NCBI RefSeq assembly: GCF_013249015.1
Contig: NZ_JABRPL010000006.1
Coordinates: 1 to 64,000 of the forward strand
Direction: 5' to 3'
Origin: Rathayibacter agropyri
Lineage (GTDB): Bacteria > Actinomycetota > Actinomycetes > Actinomycetales > Microbacteriaceae
Length of the DNA: 64,000 nucleotides
Shown here: positions 19,886 to 29,805 of the stretch, one piece after another
Layout: every line of letters begins with the position of its first letter
Numbering within the stretch: position 1 is the first letter of the stretch
Translations under genes and position numbers: made by a program
The notes under the pieces: generated by a model
Seen by the model: the letters and a program-made list of their open reading frames with translations, nothing else
The model's database searches: none
What the model was told of the DNA's origin: nothing

Positions 19886-20269
19886 CTACGCGGCCTTCGG
19901 GGCCGACGTGTCGGCGGGCAGCGCGTTCTTCGCGGTCGCAACGAGCGAGGCGAAGGTCGCGGGCTCGGTGATCGCGAGGTCCGCGAGGATGCGGCGGTCG
20001 ACCTGGACGCCGGCCAGGGCGAGACCCTGGATGAAGCGGTTGTAGGTCAGGCCGTTCGCGCGGGACGCGGCGTTGATCCGCTGAATCCAGAGGCGACGGA
20101 ACTCGCCCTTCCTGGCGCGGCGGTCACGGTACGAGTAGACGAGGGAGTGGGTGACCTGCTCCTTCGCCTTGCGGTAAAGGCGCGAACGCTGCCCGCGGTA
20201 GCCTGAGGCGCGCTCGAGGATGACCCGACGCTTCTTGTGGGCGTTGACGGCCCTCTTCACTCTTGCCAT
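19886..20269 (-). CDS. rplT: Ribosomal protein bL20
   Basis: 127 residues, strongly basic, with the canonical start [18 protein letters not shown] and the family core [15 protein letters not shown]. It binds 23S rRNA early in assembly and in many bacteria represses its own operon. The C-terminus is slightly longer and Ala/Pro-rich. Third gene of infC-rpmI-rplT. Confidence 0.98.
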   Translation of the reverse strand: MARVKRAVNAHKKRRVILERASGYRGQRSRLYRKAKEQVTHSLVYSYRDRRARKGEFRRLWIQRINAASRANGLTYNRFIQGLALAGVQVDRRILADLAITEPATFASLVATAKNALPADTSAPKAA

Positions 20270-20343
20270 TGCTGTTTTTTCCTATCGATCCTGGTCGGCG
20301 AAGTAGCGGACTACGCGGCGCAGCGGACTGCGCCGGCAGTGAG

Positions 20344-20538
20344 CTACAGACCGAGAAGCTTCTTGGCGACCTTCGCGTCCTGCGGAGCGAGGACCTGGTC
20401 CTGGTTGAGGCGGCGGGTGCGGACGCTGGACTTCGACTCCAGGTTGTGACGCATACCGGCCTGCTGCTTCATGATCTTGCCGGAGCCGGTCACCTTGAAG
20501 CGCTTCTTGGCACCCGAGTGGGTCTTCATCTTGGGCAT
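20344..20538 (-). CDS. rpmI: Ribosomal protein bL35
   Basis: 64 residues starting [21 protein letters not shown], the standard bL35 sequence. ATG preceded by AAGGAGAG. Located between infC and rplT as expected. Confidence 0.98.
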   Translation of the reverse strand: MPKMKTHSGAKKRFKVTGSGKIMKQQAGMRHNLESKSSVRTRRLNQDQVLAPQDAKVAKKLLGL

Positions 20539-20586
20539 GTTCTCTCCTTGTGAACGTCACACCGCGCGCGGCGGGGCGAAACCGGT

Positions 20587-20622
20587 GCCCCGCGAGCGGG
20601 GCGTCCACCGGCCCCGAGGCCG
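20587..20622 (-). promoter_or_regulatory. two hairpins in the infC-rpmI space
   Basis: GCCCCGC-GA-GCGGGGC (20587-20602) and CGGCC-CCGA-GGCCG (20609-20622) lie between infC and rpmI. They could be processing sites or part of an L20-type control element; the sequence does not decide. Confidence 0.4.
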
Positions 20623-20635
20623 GGGCGGCGAAGTA

Positions 20636-21235
<600 letters not shown>

Positions 21236-21572
21236 TGCGTTTCTCCTCTGATCTCGGTGAGTGCAGCTCTGCGTCCGGAGTCTTCTCCAGCGCACCCGAG
21301 AGAGGTGATCGTCCCGTCCGCGCCGTGCATCGGCACAGCGCTCGCACCCTCTGATGCGACTCCCGAGGCGGACCTCGGGAACCGCAGCCCTGCCTCCGTT
21401 GCCGGAGGCGGAGTGCTTCTAACCCGGTAACCTTATGAAGCGGTCAAGCGCGGGTGGGAGAATCTCCACTTTCGAACCGAGGACATGCCTCGGAGCCCGG
21501 TCAACCATAGCAGACCCGCGGCCCGCGCGACAGCGCCGAATCAGGCACTCCGACTCACCGAACGAAGGACCC
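21236..21572 (-). promoter_or_regulatory. infC leader, divergent from the DUF1844 gene
   Basis: A 337-base stretch with no gene. On the minus strand TTGACC near 21440 is a possible -35, and two stable hairpins follow, CCTCCG-TTGC-CGGAGG and CCCGAGG-CGGA-CCTCGGG (roughly 21366-21415). This is a plausible structured leader for the infC operon. The rightward DUF1844 gene begins at its far end. Confidence 0.4.
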
Positions 21573-21953
21573 ATGGCTCAGCACGACGACGATTACGCCC
21601 GACGCTTCGGTGACGGCGAGGACGCCTCCGACTTGGAGGCCGCCCGCGACATCGCGGAGGTGCCCGCGGTCGAGATCATCACCACAGCGGCCGTGCACCT
21701 CATGAGCGCTGCCGCCGTGAAGTGCGGGCTCGCCGACGAGCCCGGCGCGCAGGTCGACCTCGACGAGGCGCGCAAGCTCATCACTGCCCTCGCCGGGCTG
21801 GTCACCGCCGGGGCTCCCGATATCAGCGACATGCACGCGCGCAGCCTGCGCGACGGACTGCGCACCCTCCAGCTCGCATTCCGCGAGGCCTCCCCGATCG
21901 CCGACCCGATCGGCAAGGGACCCGGCGAGAAGTGGACCGGCCCGGTCACCTGA
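21573..21953 (+). CDS. DUF1844 protein
   Basis: 126-residue conserved actinobacterial protein. It has an acidic N-terminus, then DIAEVPAVEIITTAAVHLMSAA and a second helix region DLDEARKLITALAGLVTA, the DUF1844 pattern. The function is unknown. ATG at 21573 is chosen because AAGGA lies 5 bases upstream. It is commonly found next to infC in actinobacteria, as here, transcribed divergently. Confidence 0.85.
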   Translation: MAQHDDDYARRFGDGEDASDLEAARDIAEVPAVEIITTAAVHLMSAAAVKCGLADEPGAQVDLDEARKLITALAGLVTAGAPDISDMHARSLRDGLRTLQLAFREASPIADPIGKGPGEKWTGPVT

Positions 21954-21960
21954 TCCGGAG

Positions 21961-22749
21961 TCAGGGGGCGGCGGTGAGCTGCAGCGTCATCGAATCCACG
22001 CGCGCGGCGACGATCTCGTCGGCCGCCCACCGCGCACCGAGCCGACCGGCCAGGGCGCCGAGCGCCTCCTGATTCAGGCCGGGACGCAGCCCGAGCACGA
22101 TGACGATCTCGGGGCCGACGAGCCTCTGCGCGGCGTCTCCTTCGCGAACATCGAGCGACACCACCGCAGGCTCCCCCGCCGTGCAGGCCCGCAGAGCTGC
22201 CATGACCTCGGGATCGTGTACGGCCGGGTGCCAGGGTGCCCCCTCGGCGATCGCCCAGAGCGCCGGGCGCCGGATGGCGAATTCCCCCGCGGAGCCTGGA
22301 TCCAGCACCACCACCTCGGTGCCCTCTGTCACGGCGGCCAGCGCAGCACGGCGTCCGTCCACCGGAACCGGCCGGGCGGAGGCGTCCCAGACGCGCATCG
22401 CCTCGACGCTACTGAAGACGGGAAGCACCGTGCGGCCGTCCGGTCCCGCCACTGTCACGATCGCAAGCTCCTGCGTTGTGTCGGCGCGCAGGCCCTCGAC
22501 TCCCTCGCCCTCCTCGCCGAGACGAGCGACCAGGGGGATCAGCAGACGCGAGGAGCGCAGAGCGTCGATGACTCCCTCCGGCCCCCGCGAGCCGCCGGCG
22601 AACGCCTCGACGGCCGCAACCAGCGCCTCCGGGGCGCGGCCGTCGTCCTCGGGGGCCGTGCTCGGCTCAAAGTGCCGACCCGCCCACGGAGTCCCCGCGG
22701 AGTCGGTCAGGTGAGCGGGTAGCGGACGGTGCTCATTCGGCTGCGACAT
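21961..22749 (-). CDS. SseB-family protein
   Basis: 262 residues with the SseB N-terminal domain pattern [35 protein letters not shown], and a C-terminal helper domain with [24 protein letters not shown]. Its biochemical role is unknown. ATG at 22749 (MSQPNEHRP) overlaps the end of hisA by 17 bp, so it belongs to the his transcript. Confidence 0.8.
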   Translation of the reverse strand: MSQPNEHRPLPAHLTDSAGTPWAGRHFEPSTAPEDDGRAPEALVAAVEAFAGGSRGPEGVIDALRSSRLLIPLVARLGEEGEGVEGLRADTTQELAIVTVAGPDGRTVLPVFSSVEAMRVWDASARPVPVDGRRAALAAVTEGTEVVVLDPGSAGEFAIRRPALWAIAEGAPWHPAVHDPEVMAALRACTAGEPAVVSLDVREGDAAQRLVGPEIVIVLGLRPGLNQEALGALAGRLGARWAADEIVAARVDSMTLQLTAAP

Positions 22750-23479
22750 CCAGGGCCTCCGCGAGCGTGAAAGCGCCGGCATACAGCGCCTTGCCCACGA
22801 TGGCGCCCTCGAGCCCCTGCGGGACGAGGTCACGCAGGGCGGCGATGTCGTCGAGGTTCGAGATGCCGCCGGAGGCGATCACCGGACGGCGGGTGCGCGC
22901 CATGACCTGCTGCAAGAGCTCAAGGTTCGGGCCCTTGAGGGTGCCGTCCTTGGTCACGTCCGTGACGACGTAGCGGGTGCAGCCGGCCTCCTCCAGGCGG
23001 TCGAGGACCTGCCAGAGATCGCCGCCCTCCCTGGTCCACCCACGCGCCGCGAGCGTCGTCCCGCGGACGTCGAGGCCGACCGCGATCTGGTCACCGTACT
23101 GGGCGATCACGCTCGCTGCCCACTCGGGGTTCTCGAGCGCGGCCGTGCCGAGATTAATGCGCTTGGCGCCCGCGCTCAGCGCGGACTCAAGACTGCGGTC
23201 ATCGCGGATACCGCCAGAGAGCTCGACGTTGACGCCCTTCACCTGGCGGATGACCTTCTTCATGATGCCGTGGTTGTCACCCCGGCCAAAGGCCGCATCG
23301 AGGTCGACGAGGTGGATCCACGCGGCACCCTGGTCGGCCCAGTCCCCGGCGGCATCGATCGGATCGCCGTAGTTGGTCTCGCTCCCGGCCTCACCCTGCG
23401 TAAGGCGTACGGCCTTGCCGCCCGCCACATCGATCGCGGGCAGGAGGACCAGACCCGGGGCCTTGGTGAACTCGCTCAT
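22733..23479 (-). CDS. hisA: Phosphoribosyl isomerase A (HisA; may be bifunctional PriA)
   Basis: TIM-barrel isomerase of histidine synthesis; actinobacterial PriA also performs the TrpF reaction. 248 residues with [15 protein letters not shown] at the N-terminus, catalytic Asp in that AIDV motif, ELSGGIRDD, and [15 protein letters not shown] with the second catalytic Asp. ATG at 23479 follows GAGGA; another ATG 6 bases upstream is possible. Whether tryptophan synthesis has a separate trpF elsewhere is not visible. Confidence 0.95.
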   Translation of the reverse strand: MSEFTKAPGLVLLPAIDVAGGKAVRLTQGEAGSETNYGDPIDAAGDWADQGAAWIHLVDLDAAFGRGDNHGIMKKVIRQVKGVNVELSGGIRDDRSLESALSAGAKRINLGTAALENPEWAASVIAQYGDQIAVGLDVRGTTLAARGWTREGGDLWQVLDRLEEAGCTRYVVTDVTKDGTLKGPNLELLQQVMARTRRPVIASGGISNLDDIAALRDLVPQGLEGAIVGKALYAGAFTLAEALDVAAE

Positions 23480-23538
23480 CGTCATCCTCAGTCTCGGAAC
23501 CCGTGCCGGCCGCGACAGGCGCCGACCACCGGCCGATC

Positions 23539-24186
23539 CTAGTTCGTGCGGAGGGTGCCCAGCCAATTTGAGAGCAGTCGCAGGCCCGCCGCTCCGGATT
23601 TTTCGGGGTGGAACTGCGTCGCCGAGAGCGGACCGTTCTCGACCGCCGCGATGAACGGACCGCCGTGGTCGGCCCACGTAACCGCGGGCCGCGGGAAAGG
23701 CGGCATCACGTCGAGTGACCACTCCCTCGCCCCGTAGGAGTGGACGAAATAGAAACGCTCGTCGGTGACCCCGTCGAACAGGACGGACCCCTCGGGTGCC
23801 GAGACCGTGTTCCAGCCCATGTGCGGGACGACAGCGGCGGGGAGCAGGTCGACCGTGCCAGGCCACTCCCCCAGGCCCTCACTCTCGACGCCGCGCTCGA
23901 CGCCACGCTCGAACAGGACCTGCATGCCGACGCAGATTCCAAGCACGGGGCGGCCTCCGGCAAGCCGCTTCTCGATGATGTCGCCACCGCGCGCCCGAGT
24001 GAGGGCCGCCATCACGGCATCGAACGCTCCGACGCCGGGGACCAGGAGGCCATCGGCCTCGAGGGCGCGACGACGGTCCCCGGTCAGCTCGACGTCGGCT
24101 CCGGCCAGCTCGAGCGCCTTGACGGCGGAGTGAACGTTGCCCGAGCCGTAGTCGTAAACAACCACGGAGGGGCGGACCGAGCTCAC
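23539..24186 (-). CDS. hisH: Imidazole glycerol phosphate synthase, glutaminase subunit
   Basis: Class I glutamine amidotransferase delivering ammonia to HisF. 215 residues, with nucleophile Cys in [10 protein letters not shown] and the His-Glu pair in TQFHPEKSG. It overlaps the hisB stop by 4 bp. The partner hisF is not in the window. Confidence 0.96.
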   Translation of the reverse strand: MSSVRPSVVVYDYGSGNVHSAVKALELAGADVELTGDRRRALEADGLLVPGVGAFDAVMAALTRARGGDIIEKRLAGGRPVLGICVGMQVLFERGVERGVESEGLGEWPGTVDLLPAAVVPHMGWNTVSAPEGSVLFDGVTDERFYFVHSYGAREWSLDVMPPFPRPAVTWADHGGPFIAAVENGPLSATQFHPEKSGAAGLRLLSNWLGTLRTN

Positions 24187-24803
24187 AGTGCGCCCTTTGT
24201 CGACGGGATCCCCGCGACCAGCGGATCGAACGCCTTCGCGTGCCGGAACGCGCGCGCGAACGCCTTGAACTCGGCCTCGGCGATGTGGTGCGGGTCGCGC
24301 CCGCCCAGTACTGTCACGTGCACGGTGAGCCCCGCGTTGAAGGCGATCGCCTCAAAGACGTGGCGAACCATCGATCCGGTGAAGTGCCCGCCGATCAGGT
24401 GCAGCGCGAAGCCCTCCGGCTCGCCCGCGTGCACGAGGTAGGGGCGACCAGAGATATCGACCACGGCCTGCACGAGTGCCTCGTCGAGTGGGACGAGCGC
24501 GTCGCCAAAGCGGGAGATGCCGGCCTTGTCGCCGAGTGCCTCGCGGATCGCGGTGCCGAGCACGATGCCGATGTCCTCCGCCGTGTGGTGGATGTCGATC
24601 TCGATATCGCCGCGAGCACGGACGCGGAGATCAGTGAGGGAGTGCTTCGCGAACGCCGTCAGCAGATGGTCAAAGAACGGCACCCCTGTCTCGAGGTCGG
24701 CGACGCCGGTGCCGTCGAGGTCAAGGGAGAGCTCGATGCTCGACTCGCTGGTTGCACGGCTGAGGGAGGCGGTGCGCCCGGGTGCGGCGCTCGGAGAGGT
24801 CAT
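24183..24803 (-). CDS. hisB: Imidazoleglycerol-phosphate dehydratase
   Basis: 206 residues, the monofunctional form without the phosphatase domain. Metal-binding His clusters [13 protein letters not shown] and [10 protein letters not shown] are intact, as is the C-terminal [22 protein letters not shown] 7 bases before the ATG suggests an internal leaderless start within the his cluster. Confidence 0.96.
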   Translation of the reverse strand: MTSPSAAPGRTASLSRATSESSIELSLDLDGTGVADLETGVPFFDHLLTAFAKHSLTDLRVRARGDIEIDIHHTAEDIGIVLGTAIREALGDKAGISRFGDALVPLDEALVQAVVDISGRPYLVHAGEPEGFALHLIGGHFTGSMVRHVFEAIAFNAGLTVHVTVLGGRDPHHIAEAEFKAFARAFRHAKAFDPLVAGIPSTKGAL

Positions 24804-24848
24804 GCTCGCCAGTCTATTCGCGGGGGAACGCCGCTTCCCGGCCGGCGG

Positions 24849-25961
24849 TCACTCCCGCGAGAGGGCGACGGCGGGGTCGTCGGAGGGGGTGGGTAGGGAG
24901 GCCAGCGCGTCGAGGAATGCGGTGGTCTCCTCCTCAGTTCCGGCGCTGACGCGGAGGTGTCCGAGAATCCCGACGTCGCGGATGAGCACGCCGCGCGCGA
25001 GCAGACCCTCGAACACCGCGGCCGGGTCAGCGATGCCGCCGAAGAGCACAAAATTGCTGCCCGTCGCGTACGGGTGGTAGCCGAGCGCGCGGAGTCCGTC
25101 GATCATCCGGTCGCGCTGCACAATGATCTCGCCGACCATCGCGAGCATTTCGTCGGCGTGCGCGAGGGCGGCGGTGGCCGCTGCCTGGGTGAGAGCAGAC
25201 AGGTGGTAAGGGAGGCGGACGAGACGTAGGGCGTCGATGACGGCCGGGTCGGCGGCGAGATAGCCGAGGCGGACACCTGCGAATGCGAAGGCCTTGCTCA
25301 TCGTGCGCGAGACCAGGAGACGGGGCCGTCCGGGCAGCAGACTCAGCGCGCTCGGTGCGTCTCGGCCGGCGAATTCCGCGTAGGCCTCATCGACGACCAC
25401 GATCCCCTCGGTCGCGTCGTAGACCGACTCGATCACGGCGAGGTCAAGCGGCGTACCGGTGGGATTGTTGGGAGCGCAGAGGAAGACGATGTCGGGCTGT
25501 GCGCGGCGGACCTGCTCGGCGGCGTACTCGGCTCCGACCTCGAACCCGGCCTGTCGGTCGACCGGGACCCACGCGGTTCCGCTTCCCGAGGCGAGGATCG
25601 AGTACATCGAGTAGGTCGGTGCGAAGCCGAGGAGTGAGCGGCCGGGGCCACCGAAGGCCTGGATGACGTGCTGCAGGACCTCGTTCGATCCGTTCGCGGC
25701 CCAGACGCCCTCCGCGGTGAGCCCGTGACCGAGGTAGCCCGCGAGAGCCTCCCGCAACTCGCGGAACTCGCGGTCCGGGTAGCGGTTGACCGTGTGCAGG
25801 GCCGCGGAGACGCGCGCGATGATGTCGGCGATCACGTCGTCGGGAACCGGATGGGTGTTCTCGTTGACGTTGAGGGCCACGGGCACGACGGCCTGCGGAG
25901 CACCGTACGGGTGCTTGCCTCGGAGATCGTCGCGGAGGGGGAGGTCGTCGAGAGTCGTCAC
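24849..25961 (-). CDS. hisC: Histidinol-phosphate aminotransferase
   Basis: PLP aminotransferase of histidine synthesis. 370 residues from the GTG at 25961 (VTTLDDLPLRDDL). It shows NVNENTHPV, the substrate/PLP segment NPTGTPLDL, VVVDEAYAEF, and the Schiff-base Lys in SRTMSKAFAFAGVRLGY. TACCAT 6 bases before the GTG predicts a leaderless transcript opening hisC-B-H-A-sseB. hisD, often the first gene of such operons, is absent here. Confidence 0.95.
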   Translation of the reverse strand: MTTLDDLPLRDDLRGKHPYGAPQAVVPVALNVNENTHPVPDDVIADIIARVSAALHTVNRYPDREFRELREALAGYLGHGLTAEGVWAANGSNEVLQHVIQAFGGPGRSLLGFAPTYSMYSILASGSGTAWVPVDRQAGFEVGAEYAAEQVRRAQPDIVFLCAPNNPTGTPLDLAVIESVYDATEGIVVVDEAYAEFAGRDAPSALSLLPGRPRLLVSRTMSKAFAFAGVRLGYLAADPAVIDALRLVRLPYHLSALTQAAATAALAHADEMLAMVGEIIVQRDRMIDGLRALGYHPYATGSNFVLFGGIADPAAVFEGLLARGVLIRDVGILGHLRVSAGTEEETTAFLDALASLPTPSDDPAVALSRE

Positions 25962-26010
25962 CAGGGAATGGTAGCTGGGCGCCTGACGCCGGCCGGAGCG
26001 CGGCCGGCGC

Positions 26011-26418
26011 TCAGTGCGCCGACGCGTACTTGGCCGGGACGGCCAGACGCTGGCCAGGCTCGAGGCCGACGCTCGGCAACTGGTTGAGGGCGAGGATGTC
26101 GTCGACCACGTCACGGGGGTCGGCCTCCGGCGCGAGCTCCTCGGCGAGCGACCAGAGCGACTCCCCCGCGTGCACCGTGACGTACTGGAACTCGATCGAC
26201 GCGGGGCCGCTCGACGCGACCGCTCCACCACCGTTGAGTCCAAAGACAAAGGCTCCAGCCACGATCGGCAGCGCACCAAGAGCGGCGACGACGACGCGAC
26301 CGCGGCGGGTGAGCCGCAGGTGCGTACGGACGACCCGCGACTCGGCCTCCTGCTGGGGGCGTGCGTCGTGCGACGCATCGGCGGGCGGTACCGAGCGGGA
26401 GGTGAGCTGTGCGGTCAT
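26011..26418 (-). CDS. LysM-domain membrane protein, ChiZ-like SOS division inhibitor candidate
   Basis: 135 residues: a cytoplasmic N-terminus of about 55 residues, one transmembrane helix (about 58-78), then a LysM domain ([18 protein letters not shown] to [11 protein letters not shown]) facing outside. Rv2719c/ChiZ of Mycobacterium tuberculosis has the same layout and the same position divergent from lexA, and DivS of Corynebacterium fills this slot. A LexA box in front of it supports SOS control. ATG follows AGGAGCG. Function is inferred from context, not from a catalytic motif. Confidence 0.75.
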   Translation of the reverse strand: MTAQLTSRSVPPADASHDARPQQEAESRVVRTHLRLTRRGRVVVAALGALPIVAGAFVFGLNGGGAVASSGPASIEFQYVTVHAGESLWSLAEELAPEADPRDVVDDILALNQLPSVGLEPGQRLAVPAKYASAH

Positions 26419-26483
26419 GGGATCGCTCCTTTCGACAGGAATTCGGGGGGCCTCGGCCGGGAGGGCAAACCCGAATGCCTGTA

Positions 26484-26499
26484 CCGAACATATCTTCGA
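26484..26499. promoter_or_regulatory. LexA box of the LysM gene
   Basis: CCGAAC-ATAT-CTTCGA matches the actinobacterial LexA site TCGAAC-N4-GTTCGA at 10 of 12 positions. On the minus strand it lies just upstream of a TACAGG -10 (26477-26482), in the promoter of the LysM gene. Confidence 0.65.
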
Positions 26500-26560
26500 C
26501 TGCCGCACCGGTCAAGCGACCGGCCCGGTGTATCCGCGGCCGAACACCAGCGCGACACAC

Positions 26561-26576
26561 TCGAACGAATGTTCCG
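26561..26576. promoter_or_regulatory. LexA box of lexA
   Basis: TCGAAC-GAAT-GTTCCG matches 10 of 12 positions of the actinobacterial LexA box. It overlaps the -35 region of a promoter whose -10 is TACAGT (26596-26601), as expected for autorepression of lexA. Confidence 0.75.
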
Positions 26577-26705
26577 CACCAAGACCCCCGGCGGATACAG
26601 TTTCGAGAGCCTGGTTGCAGTAGAGCGGCGACCACCGACATTCCACGTCGAGTCGTGACCGGGTGGGCGCGTGCGCGGCGTGCGCGCCGGGAAAGAGGGA
26701 GCATC

Positions 26706-27407
26706 GTGGGCGACGCGAACACAGCCGGATCATCGGCCAAGACGAAGGCGGCAGCGGGCCGGCGCCGAAAGAACTTGAGCGCGAAGCAGCTCGCGATCCT
26801 CGACGCAATCCAACGCTCGGTCTCGAGCCGAGGCTACCCGCCGAGCATGCGCGAGATCGGCGACGCGGTCGGGCTCGCCTCACTCTCGAGCGTCACCCAC
26901 CAGCTCAACCAGCTCGAGCTCAGCGGATACCTGCGCCGCGATCCGAACCGGCCCCGTGCGCTCGAGATCCTGATCGACGTGCCGAGTTCCACCGAGGACG
27001 ACGGCTCCTTCGAGTCGACAGCGACGGTCGGCGACGCGGCGATGGTGCCGCTCGTGGGGCGCATCGCCGCGGGCGTCCCGATCATGGCGGATCAGCAGAT
27101 CGACGAGGTCTTCCCGCTCCCCCGCCAGCTCGTCGGCAAGGGCGAGCTCTTCATGCTCAAGGTGGTGGGCGAGTCGATGATCGATGCGGCGATCTGCGAT
27201 GGCGACTGGGTCGTCGTCCGCTCACAGCGCACCGCAGAGAACGGCGAGATCGTCGCGGCGATGCTGGACGGCGAGGCAACCGTCAAGGTGCTCCGCCAGC
27301 GCGACGGTCACACGTGGCTCCTCCCCCGCAACTCCAACTTCGAGCCGATCCTCGGCGACGAGGCCGAGGTGCTCGGCAAGATCGTCGCAGTGCTGCGCTC
27401 GATCTGA
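26706..27407 (+). CDS. lexA: LexA repressor
   Basis: SOS repressor, cleaved after RecA activation. 233 residues: N-terminal winged HTH with [25 protein letters not shown] (split here into its helices at about 44-68), linker, then the S24 domain with cleavage site A122-G123 in GRIAAGVP, nucleophile Ser157 (GESMID) and Lys194 (ATVKVL). GTG at 26706 is preceded by AGAGGGAG. Divergent from the LysM gene with a LexA box on each side. Confidence 0.97.
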   Translation: MGDANTAGSSAKTKAAAGRRRKNLSAKQLAILDAIQRSVSSRGYPPSMREIGDAVGLASLSSVTHQLNQLELSGYLRRDPNRPRALEILIDVPSSTEDDGSFESTATVGDAAMVPLVGRIAAGVPIMADQQIDEVFPLPRQLVGKGELFMLKVVGESMIDAAICDGDWVVVRSQRTAENGEIVAAMLDGEATVKVLRQRDGHTWLLPRNSNFEPILGDEAEVLGKIVAVLRSI

Positions 27408-27423
27408 GTCCCGCCACATGAAA

Positions 27424-27455
27424 GGGGCCCGTCGGCTGCACGCCAACCGGGCCCC
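27424..27455. terminator. bidirectional terminator between lexA and metE
   Basis: GGGGCCCG (27424-27431) pairs with CGGGCCCC (27448-27455) around a 16-base loop. It sits between the convergent lexA and metE genes and can serve both. Confidence 0.75.
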
Positions 27456-27472
27456 GTCGCCGCTCCTCGGGC

Positions 27473-29794
27473 TCAGACCACCGCGAGCGAAGCGCGGGCG
27501 GCCGTCGCCGCCGCGACCATCGCACGGAGCGATGCGACCGTCTCGTCATAGCCGCGCGTCTTGAGGCCGCAGTCTGGATTGATCCAGAGTTGCCGCACCG
27601 GAATCGAGCCCAGCGCTATCCGGACAAGCTCCGCGAGCTCGTCGCCACTGGGCACCCGCGGCGAGTGGATGTCGTAGACGCCCGGACCGATGCCGCGCGC
27701 GAAGCCCGAACGCTCGATGTCGCCGATGACGTCCATCCGCGAGCGCGCAGCCTCGATGCTCGTCACATCAGCGTTGAGCCGATCGATTGCGTCGATGACG
27801 ACCCCGAACTCCGAGTAGCAGAGGTGGGTGTGAATCTGCGTCGTGGTCGCCGCTCCGCCCGTCGCCAATCGGAACGCGCCGACAGACCATTCCAGGTAGT
27901 CCGGCTGAACCGCCACCTCAAGAGGCAGGAGTTCGCGCAGCGCCGGCTCGTCCACCTGCACGATGCGGATGCCTGCCCGCTCAAGGTCGGCGATCTCGTC
28001 GCGCAGGGCGAGCGCGACCTGATCGGCCGTCTCAGCGAGGGGCTGGTCGTCTCGGACGAACGACCACGCGAGGATCGTCACCGGCCCAGTGAGCATCCCC
28101 TTCACCGGTCTGTCGGTGAGCGACTGGGTGAAGCTCGACCACTCCACGGTGATCGGCGCCGGACGCGCCACGTCACCCCACAGTAGGGAGGGCCGCGTAC
28201 AGCGGCTCCCGTAGGACTGCACCCAGCCGTTCCGCGTCACCGCGAAGCCGTCGAGGTGCTCGGCAAAGTACTGCACCATGTCGTTGCGCTCGGGCTCGCC
28301 GTGCACAAGCACGTCGAGGCCGATCTCTTCCTGGAGTCGCACAACGCGCTCGATCTCCTCGCGCATCCGCTCGGTGTACTGCTCGGCGGTGAGGTCACCG
28401 CGGCCGACCGCGGCGCGGGCCGTGCGGATCTCGCGGGTCTGCGGGAACGAGCCGATCGTCGTCGTGGGCAGCAGCGGAAGACCGAGCGCCTCCTCCTGAG
28501 CCGCACGGCGCTCGTCAGCAGGAGCGCGATCCCGATCCGCGGGGCGGAGTACCGCTGAGCGCTCCCGCACCGAGCCGTCCCACACGCCGGGCGCCGCGCG
28601 ACGGTCCTCCAGCGCGGCGGTTGCGGCGTCGAGCTCCTGCTCGATTGCTCCGCGGCCCTCCCGGAGACCGCGGGCGAGCACGGCAATCTGCTCGACCTTC
28701 TGGTCGGCAAAGGCGAGCCAGGAGGCCAGCCGCGGGTCGAGGTCCGGCTCGTCCGTCACATCGTGCGGCACATGGAAGAGAGAAGTGGAGCTTGCCACGG
28801 CAACGCCCGCCGCGAGCGGGCGCAGCGCCTCCGCCCGCTCCAGTGCGGCCGCGAGGTCGCCGCGCCAGACGTTGTGGCCGTCGACCACGCCCGCCACAAG
28901 CACGGTGCGTTCGAGTCCCGGCACCGCCACCGGCGACGCGCCCTTCACGAGGTCGACCCCGACGGCCTCGACACCCGCGGCGACCAGCACCGGCAGCGCG
29001 TCACCCAGCGTGCCGTAGGGTGCAGCGACGAACAGTGCGGGCCGCTCCTGGGCCTGGGCGAGGAGCCCGTAGGCCGCGTCGACGGCCGCGAGAACCTGGT
29101 CCCGCGAGACACCCAACGACTCCGACACCAGCGCCGGCTCGTCGAGCTGCACCCACTCGGCGCCGGCTTCCCGCAGCCGGGCCAGCAACTCGACGTAGAC
29201 CGGCACCAGGTCGGCAAGGCGCGAGAGCGGCTCAAACCCGTCGGGCGCCGAGTCGTCAGGCTTCGCGAGCAGGAGGTAGGTGACCGGCCCCACGAGGACG
29301 GGGCGCGTCGTAAAGCCCGCCTCGCGCGCCTCCTGAACCTCGCGCACCCGCCGTGTGTCGGCCAACGAAAAGACCGTCTGCGGGCCGATCTCGGGCACGA
29401 GGTAGTGGTAGTTGGAGTCAAACCACTTCGTCATCTCGAGCGGCGCGCGCTCACCGTCTCCCCGCGCCAGCGTGAAGGAGCCTGCCAGGTCGACCGTGCC
29501 ATCCACCACGAGGTCCGCGAACCGCTCGGGGATCGCACCGACCGCGAGCGTGGTGTCGAGCACCTGGTCGTAGAAGGAGTGCGCCTCCGGGATCGACGAG
29601 TCGTCGCGACCGAGACCGAGGGCGTGCAGACGCTCCCGTGTCGCGGTGCGCAGCGCGGCAGCGGAGGACTCAAGCTCATCGGCAGTCGTGACGCCGGACC
29701 AGAAGGACTCGACGGCCTTCTTCAACTCGCGGCGACGCCCGATGCGCGGGTAGCCGAGGATGGTGCCGGTGGGGAAGGCGGGGGTCGTACTCAT
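27473..29794 (-). CDS. metE: Cobalamin-independent methionine synthase
   Basis: Transfers the methyl group of 5-methyl-tetrahydropteroyl-glutamate to homocysteine. 773 residues, two barrel domains; the zinc site in the C-terminal barrel is visible in IHTHLCYSEFG and NPDCGLKTRG. The start FPTGTILGYPRIGRRRELK is canonical. It follows metF by 11 bp in the same transcript, so the methyl donor and its user are made together. Confidence 0.97.
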   Translation of the reverse strand: MSTTPAFPTGTILGYPRIGRRRELKKAVESFWSGVTTADELESSAAALRTATRERLHALGLGRDDSSIPEAHSFYDQVLDTTLAVGAIPERFADLVVDGTVDLAGSFTLARGDGERAPLEMTKWFDSNYHYLVPEIGPQTVFSLADTRRVREVQEAREAGFTTRPVLVGPVTYLLLAKPDDSAPDGFEPLSRLADLVPVYVELLARLREAGAEWVQLDEPALVSESLGVSRDQVLAAVDAAYGLLAQAQERPALFVAAPYGTLGDALPVLVAAGVEAVGVDLVKGASPVAVPGLERTVLVAGVVDGHNVWRGDLAAALERAEALRPLAAGVAVASSTSLFHVPHDVTDEPDLDPRLASWLAFADQKVEQIAVLARGLREGRGAIEQELDAATAALEDRRAAPGVWDGSVRERSAVLRPADRDRAPADERRAAQEEALGLPLLPTTTIGSFPQTREIRTARAAVGRGDLTAEQYTERMREEIERVVRLQEEIGLDVLVHGEPERNDMVQYFAEHLDGFAVTRNGWVQSYGSRCTRPSLLWGDVARPAPITVEWSSFTQSLTDRPVKGMLTGPVTILAWSFVRDDQPLAETADQVALALRDEIADLERAGIRIVQVDEPALRELLPLEVAVQPDYLEWSVGAFRLATGGAATTTQIHTHLCYSEFGVVIDAIDRLNADVTSIEAARSRMDVIGDIERSGFARGIGPGVYDIHSPRVPSGDELAELVRIALGSIPVRQLWINPDCGLKTRGYDETVASLRAMVAAATAARASLAVV

Positions 29795-29805
29795 GCGGTT
29801 GGCTC

